Shown: positions 26,199-34,257 of the stretch, one piece after another
How positions within the stretch are numbered: the stretch's first letter is position 1
Layout: each line of letters opens with the position of its first letter
Origin: CAWINX01 sp963702055
GTDB taxonomy: Bacteria; Actinomycetota; Thermoleophilia; Solirubrobacterales; 70-9
Direction: 5' to 3'
DNA length: 64,000 bases
Assembly: GCA_963702055.1 (NCBI GenBank)
Contig: OY969702.1
Coordinates: 1,860,001-1,924,000, forward strand
Translations under genes and position numbers: made by a program
The notes under the pieces: generated by a model
What the model saw: only the letters and a program-made list of their open reading frames with translations
Told to the model about the DNA's origin: nothing
Database searches by the model: none

Positions 26199-26244
26199 CT
26201 GGACTGCTCTGAGTATCCGCCCGTTCAAGAGATGCCTGGCCCTC
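26154..26244 (+). repeat. Nested inverted-repeat element, copy B (CTAATTAG core)
   Basis: Outer arms 26154-26167 and 26231-26244 are 14-bp perfect inverted repeats. Between them lies a palindrome centred on CAGCTAATTAGCTG with adjacent AGTC/GACT steps, flanked by CCGGACTCGC and GCTCTGAGTATCCGCCCG. Apart from the four variable stem bases per side, core and flanks are identical to copy A at 18069-18169 read on the opposite strand. Its direction relative to the upstream gene is the same as in copy A. It forms the 3' end of the gene at 25113 and separates it from the convergent gene at 26282. Confidence 0.85.
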
Positions 26245-26281
26245 CTCAGACGCTACCCGGCTCACCAGCCAAAAGCCTTGC

Positions 26282-27421
26282 CTACAGTGGGATGCGGGCG
26301 CCCAGTTGGTAGGCGGTCAGGGCCAGTACCAAGGCAATTAGCTTGCGGTCGCGGGAGAGGGCTATGAGGGGTAGGGGCCAGATCAGGTACCAGGGGAGAA
26401 GCCAGGAGGTGGCGAGGAGGAGGCCGAGGGTCGCCCAGGCGGCAGCGCGCAACCAGTCGCCGCCCCGCCATGTCCAGGCGAGCAGGTATGCGAGCACGAC
26501 GGCGTAGAGGGCGAGTGCCACGATCCGGACCGGGTCGAGGGCGAGACCGCTGAGGCGGGCGAACGTGGTCGGAATGCTGAGGTGGCTGGTCCGGCTCTGG
26601 TTCTCCCCGGCCAGACCGATCGCGTTCAGCCAGTGCCAGCCGAAGGCGGCGTGGGCGACGAGGGCAACGACGGTTACCGCGATGAGCGCTCCAAACACCA
26701 GCCGGTGCAACGCGTAGGTCCTCTGTGAGGACGCCAACGCGTTGCACCGCGGGCGGTTGGGAGTGGTGGCGAGCGCGGCGAAGGGGAGGACGACCAGCGT
26801 CGAGGCCTTGATTGCCGCCGCAGCGACCAGGGCCGCGCCGCCTGAGAGTTCGCGGCGGATGAGGACGGCGGCCACTCCCGTCATCGCGACGAGCATCGCC
26901 AGGCCGTCGTTGTGGCCTCCTCCGACCACGTGGACCAGGACCAGCGGGTTGAGCGCGACGAAGGCGGCGGCGCGGCGTGGATCGACGCCCCGGGCCGGCG
27001 CCAGGCGGGCGACCAGCGCCGCCAGCCCGAGCACCGACGCGGCCGCGACCCCCTTCAGCGCCCAGACCGCGCCGCCCACGCCCAGCCAGGCGAGCGGATA
27101 GGTGGCCAGGGTGAACAACGGTCCGTAGGCGCTGGTCGTGTGGGGCCAGGTGACGTGCGCGAAGGCGGGATCGATTGGCGCCGCGGCGGGGCCGCGCACG
27201 TAGGGGTCGATGCCGTGCAGGACGCCGAGTCGCGCGTAGTCGACGTAGCTGTAGACGTCGTGGGAGTAGAGCGGCGGGGTCAGCGCAAAGGCGGCGACCG
27301 CGACCGCGATCGCTCCCCAGACGAGCCGCGGATCGAGCCGCGGCGCCAGCGCCAGGACGCAGAGGTAGGCGACGAATCCCAGCCAGATCAGGGCATATGC
27401 CAGCCCTGGGCTGATGCTCAG
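26282..27421 (-). CDS. Polyprenol-phosphate-mannose-dependent mannosyltransferase-like membrane protein (GT87/DUF2029)
   Basis: Coding similarity begins right after the PBP stop: the frame reads LAYALIWLGFVAYLCVLAL, then YSHDVYSYVDYARLGVLHGIDPY, the acidic first loop typical of GT87/GT-C enzymes. The only start that includes it is CTG at 27421, which overlaps the previous stop as CTGA; the first conventional start is GTG at 27199, which would lose the first two membrane segments and the Asp loop. With CTG the protein is 379 residues with roughly nine membrane segments. GT-C enzymes add mannose from a lipid carrier to cell-wall glycans or lipids outside the membrane. It follows a class A PBP in one operon. 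Confidence 0.75.
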   Translation of the reverse strand: MSISPGLAYALIWLGFVAYLCVLALAPRLDPRLVWGAIAVAVAAFALTPPLYSHDVYSYVDYARLGVLHGIDPYVRGPAAAPIDPAFAHVTWPHTTSAYGPLFTLATYPLAWLGVGGAVWALKGVAAASVLGLAALVARLAPARGVDPRRAAAFVALNPLVLVHVVGGGHNDGLAMLVAMTGVAAVLIRRELSGGAALVAAAAIKASTLVVLPFAALATTPNRPRCNALASSQRTYALHRLVFGALIAVTVVALVAHAAFGWHWLNAIGLAGENQSRTSHLSIPTTFARLSGLALDPVRIVALALYAVVLAYLLAWTWRGGDWLRAAAWATLGLLLATSWLLPWYLIWPLPLIALSRDRKLIALVLALTAYQLGARIPL

Positions 27422-29559
27422 TTACCCACTCCCGCGTTGCCGCCGACGCCGGCTTGTGGCTGCGGCGGAGGTGGCGGGGGCAGCGGGGCCGGTTTCTGGC
27501 CGGCGCCCGGCGCGTAGGCGTTCGGGTTGTAGCCGTTGTAGCCGCCCCCCTGGCTCCCTCCACCGCCTCCTCCACCAACGCCCTTGCCAAGCCCCTTCAA
27601 CGGGCCGAAGCCCTTGCTCGGCGCCGGGTGGGTGAACTGGCCGAAGAACGGCGCCCAGACGACCCGCTGCGACGGGCGCTTGAAGCTTTCGCAGGGCACC
27701 CCGCCGTTCGAGTAGACCGAGTGCCAGATCTCCGCCGGGAAGGTTCCGCCGAAAACGATGATTCCGTGCACGCTGCTCATCGAGATGTCGTTGGACTGGG
27801 GGTAGCCGACCCAGACCACCGTCGCCAGATTGGGCTGGTAGCCGGCGAACCAGGCGTCCGTGTAATTGTCGGTGGTGCCGGTCTTGCCCGCTTGCCCCGC
27901 GCAGCCGGTGTAGGCGGCGGTGCCGGTGCCGCTCGTGATGTTGTCGTGGAGCAGGCGCGTCACCTCATAGGCGACCGCCGGGGAAAGCACTCGTTTCGGG
28001 TCCGGCCGCTCGGGCCGGTCGACCCGCCCGTTCGGGAAGACGACTTTGCGGATCGCGATCGGGTTGCGGTGGATTCCCCCGGAGGCGAGGGTCGCGTAGG
28101 CATCGGCCATCTCCAACGGCGAGACGCCGATCCGCAATCCGCCGATCCCCTCGGCGGGAATTCCGTCCAGCTTCGAGGTGATCCCCATCGACTTCGCCGT
28201 CGCCGCGACGTTGGCCGGCCCGACGTCGAGGTCGAGCTGCGCGAACACGGTGTTGTCGGAGGTGACCGTCGCCCGCTGGAGGTTGACCGTCCCCTGGTAG
28301 CCGAGGTCGGCGGTGTGGACGGTCCAGTGTCCCCACTTGGGCAGGTTGAGGTCCAGCGGCTTCGAGGTGTAGTAGGTCGTGTAGGGGTCGATCCCCTGCT
28401 TGATCGCCGTGGTCAGGACGAAGGCCTTGAAGGTGGAGCCGGGCTGGCGGTGGCCCTGCGCCGCGAGGTTGAACTGGCTGTGGTCGTAGCTCGAGCTGGA
28501 GGCCATCGTCTCGATATGGCCGCTGCGAGGGTCGATCGAGACCAGCGCCGAGGCCGGGTCGGTCGAGTAGGGGAGGGTCGAGCTCATCGCGTCGAGCCCC
28601 ACTTGCTGCAGCCTCGGCTCGATCGTCGTGTAGACCCTCAGCCCCCCGTTTCGCACCGTCTTCGCCCCGTATTCGGCGATCAGCTTGTCTTCGACGTAGT
28701 CGAAGAAGTAGGGCTGGCGATGGGCGAAGTAGGAGTTGGAGGCGTGCAGCGCAAGCCCGCTCCGCAGCGCCGCCTCGGCTGCTCCATGGGCGACGAAGCC
28801 GAGCTTGTCCAGCTTCTTCAGGACCTCGTTGCGGCGGGCTCGCGCCGCGCCGGGATGCAGGATCGGGTTGTACTCGGAGGGGGCCTGCGGCAGCCCTGCC
28901 AGCAGAGCCGCCTGCGGCAGGGTCAGCTTCCAGACGGGCTTGGAGAAGTAAAACCGCGAGGCGGCGCCGACGCCGATCGTGGTGCTGCCCTCGATCGTCC
29001 CGTAGGAAGCGGTGTTCAGGTACTGGTCGAGGATCTGCCGCCTGGTGTGATGCTTCGCGTACTCGATCGCCAGCTTCGCCTCGATGATCTTGCGCTCCAG
29101 ATTTCGATGGGGATTGCGCAGGCAGAGGCTGCGGACCAGCTGCTGGGTGATCGTCGAGCCGCCCTCCACCGGCTTTCCGGCCTCGAGGTCCTTGAGCGCG
29201 GCGCGCAGGATTCCCTCCGGGTCGACGCCGCCGTGCTGGAAGAAGCGCTGGTCCTCGATCGCCACCGTGGCGAGCTGCAGGTTTCTCGGGATCCGGTCGA
29301 TCGAGACCGGCGCCCGCGCCTCGTCGGAGGCGATCGCGCCGAGCTTGCTGCCGTCGCCCGCGTAAAGGGTCGAGTTGCCGGATCGGTCGACCGCCTTGCA
29401 ATCGGCGAGCGAGGGCGCGTCGGCGGCGACGTTGAGCACCCACGAGGTGACGGCCACCGTCGCGATCGCGATCACGACGACGAGGGCGCCCACCGCCAGC
29501 AGCAGCTTCGGGCCGACGCCGGCGCGGCGCCGGTGGCGACGGCGGCTCCGCTGAGTCAT
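27418..29559 (-). CDS. Class A penicillin-binding protein (bifunctional transglycosylase/transpeptidase)
   Basis: 713 residues. Basic cytoplasmic start, one membrane anchor (LLLAVGALVVVIAIATVAVTSW), then the GT51 domain with VAIEDQRFFQHGGVDPEG (catalytic Glu) and GGSTITQQLVR. The transpeptidase domain has the SxxK serine in RQPGSTFKAF, the SxN motif SDNTVF and KTGTTDNYTDAWFAG. The tail after residue 640 is Gly-rich then Pro-rich, as in many actinobacterial PBPs. It polymerises and cross-links peptidoglycan at the outer face. The downstream mannosyltransferase is translationally coupled. Confidence 0.95.
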   Translation of the reverse strand: MTQRSRRRHRRRAGVGPKLLLAVGALVVVIAIATVAVTSWVLNVAADAPSLADCKAVDRSGNSTLYAGDGSKLGAIASDEARAPVSIDRIPRNLQLATVAIEDQRFFQHGGVDPEGILRAALKDLEAGKPVEGGSTITQQLVRSLCLRNPHRNLERKIIEAKLAIEYAKHHTRRQILDQYLNTASYGTIEGSTTIGVGAASRFYFSKPVWKLTLPQAALLAGLPQAPSEYNPILHPGAARARRNEVLKKLDKLGFVAHGAAEAALRSGLALHASNSYFAHRQPYFFDYVEDKLIAEYGAKTVRNGGLRVYTTIEPRLQQVGLDAMSSTLPYSTDPASALVSIDPRSGHIETMASSSSYDHSQFNLAAQGHRQPGSTFKAFVLTTAIKQGIDPYTTYYTSKPLDLNLPKWGHWTVHTADLGYQGTVNLQRATVTSDNTVFAQLDLDVGPANVAATAKSMGITSKLDGIPAEGIGGLRIGVSPLEMADAYATLASGGIHRNPIAIRKVVFPNGRVDRPERPDPKRVLSPAVAYEVTRLLHDNITSGTGTAAYTGCAGQAGKTGTTDNYTDAWFAGYQPNLATVVWVGYPQSNDISMSSVHGIIVFGGTFPAEIWHSVYSNGGVPCESFKRPSQRVVWAPFFGQFTHPAPSKGFGPLKGLGKGVGGGGGGGSQGGGYNGYNPNAYAPGAGQKPAPLPPPPPPQPQAGVGGNAGVGN

Positions 29560-29574
29560 GGATGCAAGGGTATG

Positions 29575-29629
29575 CCCCTTCCGCTGTTCCTTATCTCCAT
29601 ATAGGGAGGCAAAGGAACAGCGGAAGGGG
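29575..29629 (-). repeat. Long hairpin between mscS-like and PBP genes
   Basis: Perfect 18-bp inverted repeat: arms 29575-29592 (CCCCTTCCGCTGTTCCTT) and 29612-29629, with a 19-nt loop. It begins 7 nt after the mscS-like stop (minus strand) and ends 16 nt before the PBP start. There is no T run. It lacks the CTAATTAG core of the elements at 18069 and 26154, but has the same position directly behind a stop codon. Probably a terminator or RNA-processing/stability hairpin. Confidence 0.8.
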
Positions 29630-29635
29630 TTGGAG

Positions 29636-30052
29636 TCAGGCCTGGGTGTCCTCGGTCGAGTGGTTGTGGACGATCCCGTCGACCAGCATCTGGTTGGGGA
29701 TGACGACCGAGCTGCCGTCGCCGGGGTCGACGTAGGTGTAGGAGAGCGTCAGGTCGGTGACCCGGCCGCTGACCTCCTCGAAGCTGATCCGGTCGCCGAT
29801 TTTGATCGGCTGGGTTATCGCCAGCTGGACCCCGGCGACCATGTTGGCGATCGTGTGCTGGGCGGCGAAGCCGATGATCAGCCCGATCACCGCGGTCGAG
29901 GCGAGGATCCCCGTCGCCAGCCGCTTCAGCTCGGTGAACTGGCTGAGCGCGATCGCCGCGAAGACGAGGAGGGCGACGACGATGATCAGGCGGCGCAGCA
30001 CCCGCAGACGGGTCTTGGTGGAGCGCGAGACCTGTGAGACTGCCGGCGTCAT
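29636..30052 (-). CDS. Short MscS-type mechanosensitive channel protein
   Basis: 138 residues from ATG at 30052 (a TTG at 30061 is also possible). After a basic start come a membrane helix (RLIIVVALLVFAAIALSQF) and the pore-lining-type helix GLIIGFAAQHTIANMVAGVQLAITQPIKIGD. The beta domain ISFEEVSGRVTDLTLSYTYV and IPNQMLVDGIVHNHS follow. The C-terminal alpha-beta cage domain of full-length MscS (about 280 residues) is missing, as are the first two helices. Related minimal forms exist in Actinomycetota, so it may be complete. Would relieve osmotic pressure as a heptamer. Confidence 0.8.
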   Translation of the reverse strand: MTPAVSQVSRSTKTRLRVLRRLIIVVALLVFAAIALSQFTELKRLATGILASTAVIGLIIGFAAQHTIANMVAGVQLAITQPIKIGDRISFEEVSGRVTDLTLSYTYVDPGDGSSVVIPNQMLVDGIVHNHSTEDTQA

Positions 30053-30740
30053 GGAGGCCAACCTACCCTCAAAGCCGGCCTTCCCCTACGCGAACTGGGG
30101 CCCGGTCGCGGGCGTTTTGGGAGTTTTCCTGGCCCTGCTGACCGGGGCCGTGCTCGGCATCCCGGCCGCGGTGATCGACCATCCGGCGAAGGGGGAGGGC
30201 CTCAGCACCGCCGCAAACGTCGCGGTGCAGTTCGCGACCGCGGTCGGGTTCGTGATGGTGCCGATGATCATTGCCGCGCGGCAGGGGGCTTCATTCCGGG
30301 AGGCTCTGAGGCGGTTGGGGGTGCGGAGCTTTCGCCCTTCGGCGTTCAAATGGATGGCCGCGGCGATCGGCGCCTACCTTCTCTTCGCCTTCTTCTACGC
30401 GACGCTGATCGGTCAGCCCCACCAGAAGGACATCGCCAAGGGTTTTGGGGCGGTCCCGATCCAGGTCCTGCTGATCGTCGTCGCGGCTCCGGTCAGCGAG
30501 GAGATCTGCTTCCGGGGGATGTTGTTCGGGGGGCTGCGCGAGCGCCTGCCGCGAATCGCCGCGGCGCTGATCAGCGCCCTGATCTTCGGCGGCCTGCACG
30601 CGATCACCGGCATCAGCGCGGTCCCGCCCCTGATCGCTTTTGGCTTCGTCCTGGCGCTGCTCTACGAGAAGACCGGCTCGATCGTGCCGGGCATCCTCCT
30701 CCACATGCTGAACAACTCCGTTGCCCTGTTGGGGCAGTAG
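30051..30740 (+). CDS. CPBP-family intramembrane metalloprotease (Abi/CAAX-type)
   Basis: 229 residues from ATG at 30051, whose first two bases overlap the start codon of the divergent mscS-like gene (CATG serves both). Six or so hydrophobic segments. The conserved CPBP motifs are SEEICFRGMLFGGL (EExxxR) and IFGGLHAITG (FxxxH), with a late LLHMLNNSVAL segment carrying the third motif. In other bacteria members cleave prenylated or bacteriocin-related substrates; the substrate here is unknown. It is followed after 10 nt by the L,D-transpeptidase gene, so the two are likely co-transcribed. Confidence 0.88.
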   Translation: MEANLPSKPAFPYANWGPVAGVLGVFLALLTGAVLGIPAAVIDHPAKGEGLSTAANVAVQFATAVGFVMVPMIIAARQGASFREALRRLGVRSFRPSAFKWMAAAIGAYLLFAFFYATLIGQPHQKDIAKGFGAVPIQVLLIVVAAPVSEEICFRGMLFGGLRERLPRIAAALISALIFGGLHAITGISAVPPLIAFGFVLALLYEKTGSIVPGILLHMLNNSVALLGQ

Positions 30741-30750
30741 CATCCCGGCC

Positions 30751-31695
30751 GTGAATCGCCGTTTCGTCCCGAGTCTGGTCTTCGCCGTCGCTCTGATTCT
30801 GCCCGCCCTCGCCTCCGCGACGCCCCAGCCGCCGGCCGCCACCGTGAAGATCCGGGTCGGGCACCTGCACGGCGGCAAGGCGCCGATCTTCGCCCATGTC
30901 CCCGTGATCGGGTCGATCTCCCCCTTCGTCCCGGGCCAGAAGGTCGAGGTCACCTTCTACCTCAACTCCCACAAGCTCCTCTCCAGGAGGGTCGCGGTGC
31001 ACGCGGGGAGCGGCAATTCCGGCAGCTTCCGTTCCAGCATCGTCATTCGCAAGGCCGGCAAGTATGCGGTCAGCGCCAGCCATGAGGCCACCGCCACGCT
31101 GGGCGCCGACAGCACCGTTCGCAAGAGCTGGAAGGTCGGCTTCCCGTCCCTGCACGCGGGACAGTGCGGCCGGGTCGTGCGTGGCTTCAAGAAGGCGATG
31201 GCGAAGATGGGCTACGTCTCCGGCGGTGGCTCCTGCTTCAACGGGCGCACCGGGCGGGAGGTGCTCGCCTACCGCAAAGTCAACGGGATGGACCGCAACA
31301 AGGGGGCCGGCGCCCGGCTAGTCGCCAAGGTCTTCGCGGGTCGCGGCGGCTACCGCGTCCGCCACCCCGACGCGGGCGAGCACGCCGAGGTGCCGCTCTC
31401 CAAGCAGGTCCTGGTCCTCGCCAAGGGCCGCAGGCCGTTTGCGATCTACCCGGTCTCGACCGGCAAGCCGTCGACCCCGACGGTCACCGGCCACTACAAC
31501 TTCTACCTGCGCTCGCCGGGCTACAACTCCGAAGGCATGTACTACTCCTTCTACTGGCACAACGGCTACGCCGTGCACGGTTACGCCTCGGTCCCCAACT
31601 ACGCCGCCAGTCACGGTTGCGTTCGCACCTACATCGCCGACCAGCCGCGCATCTACAACCAGCTGTTCCAGAACGAAAGCATCTTCGTCTTCTAG
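30751..31695 (+). CDS. Secreted L,D-transpeptidase (YkuD family)
   Basis: 314 residues from GTG at 30751. Signal peptide (VPSLVFAVALILPALASA), an Ig-like beta domain (residues about 25-130), a short linker and the YkuD domain with the catalytic motif HGYASVPNYAASHGCVR, in which His and Cys are both present. Such enzymes make 3-3 peptidoglycan cross-links or attach proteins to the wall. The middle region (CGRVVRGFKKAMAKMGY) resembles a peptidoglycan-binding-type module seen in related Thermoleophilia proteins. Ends with IFVF just before a leftover membrane-protein fragment. Confidence 0.92.
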   Translation: MNRRFVPSLVFAVALILPALASATPQPPAATVKIRVGHLHGGKAPIFAHVPVIGSISPFVPGQKVEVTFYLNSHKLLSRRVAVHAGSGNSGSFRSSIVIRKAGKYAVSASHEATATLGADSTVRKSWKVGFPSLHAGQCGRVVRGFKKAMAKMGYVSGGGSCFNGRTGREVLAYRKVNGMDRNKGAGARLVAKVFAGRGGYRVRHPDAGEHAEVPLSKQVLVLAKGRRPFAIYPVSTGKPSTPTVTGHYNFYLRSPGYNSEGMYYSFYWHNGYAVHGYASVPNYAASHGCVRTYIADQPRIYNQLFQNESIFVF

Positions 31696-31830
31696 ATCGG
31701 GCACTACGGCGTCGAGAACTCCCACTATGTCGGCGACGTCGGGGCCTTCATGCTCGCCTTCGGGGTTGCGGTGGGGATATCCGCTGTGCGCTCCTCCTGG
31801 CGAGCGCCGATCCTCTGGCTGGGCGCGGGA
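31696..31830 (+). pseudogene. Fragment of a small membrane protein
   Basis: Directly after the transpeptidase stop the same frame reads IGHYGVENSHYVGDVGAF, then MLAFGVAVGISAVRSSWRAPIL. This looks like the first part of a DoxX/DUF4345-like multi-pass protein (NxHxVxDVGAxxLAxG pattern). No start codon precedes it, and the similarity stops near 31830, so both ends are lost. The frame runs on into the epimerase gene, whose own ATG (31852) has a ribosome site. Probably what remains after a deletion. Confidence 0.5.
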
Positions 31831-31851
31831 GAGCGCGCCGGGAGGCGCGCG

Positions 31852-32784
31852 ATGAAGGTGTTCGTGGCGGGTGCGAGCGGGGCGATCGGGCGACCCCTGA
31901 TCCGGCAACTGGTCGCGGCGGGACACGAGGTGAGCGGGATGACCCGACGCGAGGAGAGGGCGGAGGAGATCCGCGCCGCCGGCGCGACGGCGGTGGTTTG
32001 CGACGCTCTCGATGCCCCCGCACTCGAGGCGGCGGTCGCAGCCGCCTCGCCCGAGGTTGTCGTTCACATGTTGACTGCGATCCCGAAGCGGGTCGACTGG
32101 AAGGCCGACCCCTTCGCCGCGACGAATCGCCTCCGCGTCGAGGGCACGCGCAACCTGATCGCCGCCGCCCGTTCCGCCGGAGCGCGGCGCACCGTTGCCG
32201 AAAGCATTGCCTTCCTCTACGCGCCGCAGGGCGACTGGGTCAAGGATGAGAAGGCCCCCATTTTCCGCGGTGCACCGGGCGCCTTCGGCGCTGCTCTCGA
32301 GGCGCTCATGGAACTCGAGCGCCAAGTCGCCGAACCCGAGGATATGGAGGGCGTCGTCCTTCGCTTCGGCTGGCTCTACGGACCCGGCACCTCATACGCC
32401 GCGGATGGCCAGCAGGCGGACGAAGCCCGACGCCGACGCCTGCCCGTGGTCGGCGAGGGGAACGGCACCTTTTCCTTCATCCACGTCGAGGACGCGGCGG
32501 GAGCGGCGGTCGCCGCTCTCGACCGCGCCACCCCCGGCGTCTACAACATCGTCGACGACGAGCCTGCGCCCCTGCGCGAGTGGGTCTCGATTTACGCCGA
32601 GGCGCTCGGCGCCAAGGCGCCGCGCCGCGTACCCGTCTGGCTTGCGAAGCTGGTGGCCGACCGCGCCCTTGTCGCCAACGCCGTCGGCATGCGTGGTGCC
32701 TCCAACGCGAAGGCGAAACGCGAGCTTGATTGGCACCCCCGCTACGCGAGCTGGCGCCAGGGATTCCGCGAGGCTCTCGGCTAG
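31852..32784 (+). CDS. NAD(P)-dependent epimerase/dehydratase-family protein
   Basis: 310 residues from ATG at 31852, with GGGAGG 8 nt upstream; a longer frame exists upstream but encodes the membrane-protein fragment. Extended SDR fold: the nucleotide-binding loop VAGASGAIGRPLIRQL (residues 4-19), VVHMLTAIPK, and RFGWLYGPGTSY. The catalytic YxxxK is not in its usual place: the segment after VAESIAFLYAP shows no obvious Tyr-x3-Lys, so activity may differ from classical epimerases. FIHVEDAAGAAVAAL and VYNIVDDEPAPLREW are usual substrate-domain segments. Substrate unknown. Confidence 0.85.
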   Translation: MKVFVAGASGAIGRPLIRQLVAAGHEVSGMTRREERAEEIRAAGATAVVCDALDAPALEAAVAAASPEVVVHMLTAIPKRVDWKADPFAATNRLRVEGTRNLIAAARSAGARRTVAESIAFLYAPQGDWVKDEKAPIFRGAPGAFGAALEALMELERQVAEPEDMEGVVLRFGWLYGPGTSYAADGQQADEARRRRLPVVGEGNGTFSFIHVEDAAGAAVAALDRATPGVYNIVDDEPAPLREWVSIYAEALGAKAPRRVPVWLAKLVADRALVANAVGMRGASNAKAKRELDWHPRYASWRQGFREALG

Positions 32785-32803
32785 CATCCGTAGGATTGCC
32801 GCC

Positions 32804-33364
32804 GTGCCGGACCTCGACGCTGCCAAACGGACGCTTCTCGACGAATTGCGCGAGCACTCGCTGGTGATCGGCGAGGTGACGCTGTCCAGCGGGCAGGTGG
32901 CCTCGTACTACGTCGATGCCCGTCGCGCCCTGTTACGCCCCGCCGGCTTCCTCGCTGCCGGCGAGCTGATCGCCGCCGCCGCCCGTGACGTGGGCGCCAC
33001 CGCGGTGGGCGGGCCGGTGATGGCGGCGATTCCGCTCGCCTGTGCGGCGATCGCGGTTCCAGCCGGCGCCGAGCTGATCGGCTTCTTCGTTCGCAAGGAG
33101 CGCAAGGAGCACGGGCTGCAACGCTGGGTCGAGGGACCGGTCGAGGCGGGCGCTCGCGTCCTCGTCGTCGAGGACACCGTCACCACCGGCGGCTCGACCA
33201 TCGCCGCGCTGGAGCGGATCCGCGAGCAGGGCCTTGAGATCGCCGGCGTGCTCAGCGTCGTCGATCGCCTCGCGGGAGGCGGCGGCGCAATCGAAGCTGT
33301 CGCCGAGGCGCCCTACCGGTCGCTGGTCACGATTGACGAGCTGTACCCGGAACGGCCGCGATAA
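32804..33364 (+). CDS. pyrE: Orotate phosphoribosyltransferase
   Basis: 186 residues from GTG at 32804. Adds phosphoribosyl pyrophosphate to orotate to give OMP in pyrimidine synthesis. TLSSGQVASYYVDARRALL at the N-terminus, the lysine-rich loop VRKERKEHGLQRWVEG and the PRPP-binding signature VLVVEDTVTTGGSTIAAL identify it. No other pyr gene is in the window. Its last 38 nt overlap the convergent TetR gene at 33327. Confidence 0.95.
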   Translation: MPDLDAAKRTLLDELREHSLVIGEVTLSSGQVASYYVDARRALLRPAGFLAAGELIAAAARDVGATAVGGPVMAAIPLACAAIAVPAGAELIGFFVRKERKEHGLQRWVEGPVEAGARVLVVEDTVTTGGSTIAALERIREQGLEIAGVLSVVDRLAGGGGAIEAVAEAPYRSLVTIDELYPERPR

Positions 33365-34076
33365 AAGGGGCCGCCTGGGGGGTCGCCCTGCCGTCGCGCC
33401 GCGCCGCTTTCCAACTCGCCAGGGGCGCCGACGTCAACTCTTCCCAGGCGGCTTTCTCGCCGAAGTAGGGGAGCACCACGAAGTGGAGGATGCCGGGAAG
33501 CAGGTCGCGGATCTTCTCCGGTTCCCCGTCCATCAGCCGGGTGCAGATCATCGTCTCGATCGCTCCGACCATGAAGGTTCCGGTCACCGAGGGCGGCGAA
33601 GGCGTCGTGGCCTCTTCGCGGCCGCTGTCGATCGCTCGAGCGAAGCGCTCCATCACCTCGTTGCGCTTGTCGAGAGCCTCGCCGCCGGCCGCGTGGACCT
33701 CGACGAACAGCGCCCGCGCGATCTGCGGTTCGTCGGCGCAGAAGCCGAGCAGCTCGGCCATTCCGGCCCGCAGTCCCTCGCGCCAGTCCGGTCGCTCCTT
33801 GGCGGCGTCGATGACGCGGCCGTAGAGGCGGTCGATCGCCGCGGAGTAGGCCTGGGCGAAGCAGTCGTCCTTGTTCTCGAAATAGGTGTAGAAGCTCTGC
33901 CGCCCGGCGCGGGCGCGGCCGACCACATGGCGCACGGCGACGTGTTCGTAGCCGACGTCGGCGGCTGCGAGCAGCATCGCGTCCAGCAGCCGCTCGCGCA
34001 CCGGCCCCGGAGCGCGCACCGTCGCCAGTTGCACCACCGAGGGGGAGTTCCCGATTCCGTCTGCTTTGCTTTCCAT
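33327..34076 (-). CDS. TetR-family transcriptional regulator 1
   Basis: 249 residues from ATG at 34076, with AAGG 6 nt upstream; the frame is open to 34328 but that part covers the AT-rich promoter region. The HTH is RERLLDAMLLAAADVGYEHVAVRHVVGRARAGRQSFYTYFENKDDCF (residues about 25-75), and the end of the ligand domain is FVVLPYFGEKAAWEE. Divergent from the TetR gene at 34258 across a 181-nt AT-rich region, which is the natural operator for both. Overlaps pyrE at the 3' end. Ligand unknown. Confidence 0.85.
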   Translation of the reverse strand: MESKADGIGNSPSVVQLATVRAPGPVRERLLDAMLLAAADVGYEHVAVRHVVGRARAGRQSFYTYFENKDDCFAQAYSAAIDRLYGRVIDAAKERPDWREGLRAGMAELLGFCADEPQIARALFVEVHAAGGEALDKRNEVMERFARAIDSGREEATTPSPPSVTGTFMVGAIETMICTRLMDGEPEKIRDLLPGILHFVVLPYFGEKAAWEELTSAPLASWKAARRDGRATPQAAPFIAAVPGTARQS

Positions 34077-34082
34077 CGGCAT

Positions 34083-34257
34083 CCTTCCGATCGTCTGCGT
34101 TTTTGAATCCGGCGGGAACCGAACTCCAGAAACTATAGCCTTTTCTCCCGGTATAGCTACTTTCATTACGCACACTTTCAGAAGTTCTCCAAAAAGTAAG
34201 TAGTTTTTAGGAAGAACGAGACAAGACATCGGCAGAACTTTCCGGTATCTTGGCGGT
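34083..34257. promoter_or_regulatory. AT-rich divergent promoter/operator region between two TetR genes
   Basis: This gap is far richer in A and T than the genes on either side. It holds an imperfect inverted repeat GTTCTCCAAAAA ... TTTTTAGGAAGAAC around 34174-34217. Two CCGGTAT copies in direct repeat (near 34148 and 34240) are also visible, and the second precedes the start at 34258 as part of TATCTTGGCGGTATG. Likely carries both promoters and TetR operators. Exact sites cannot be fixed by eye. Confidence 0.5.

Noticed and set aside
26262..27590. 442-codon frame overlapping the GT87-like and PBP genes
   Set aside because: Arg/Pro-rich text without motifs; the real gene in the neighbouring frame has clear membrane segments and the acidic loop.
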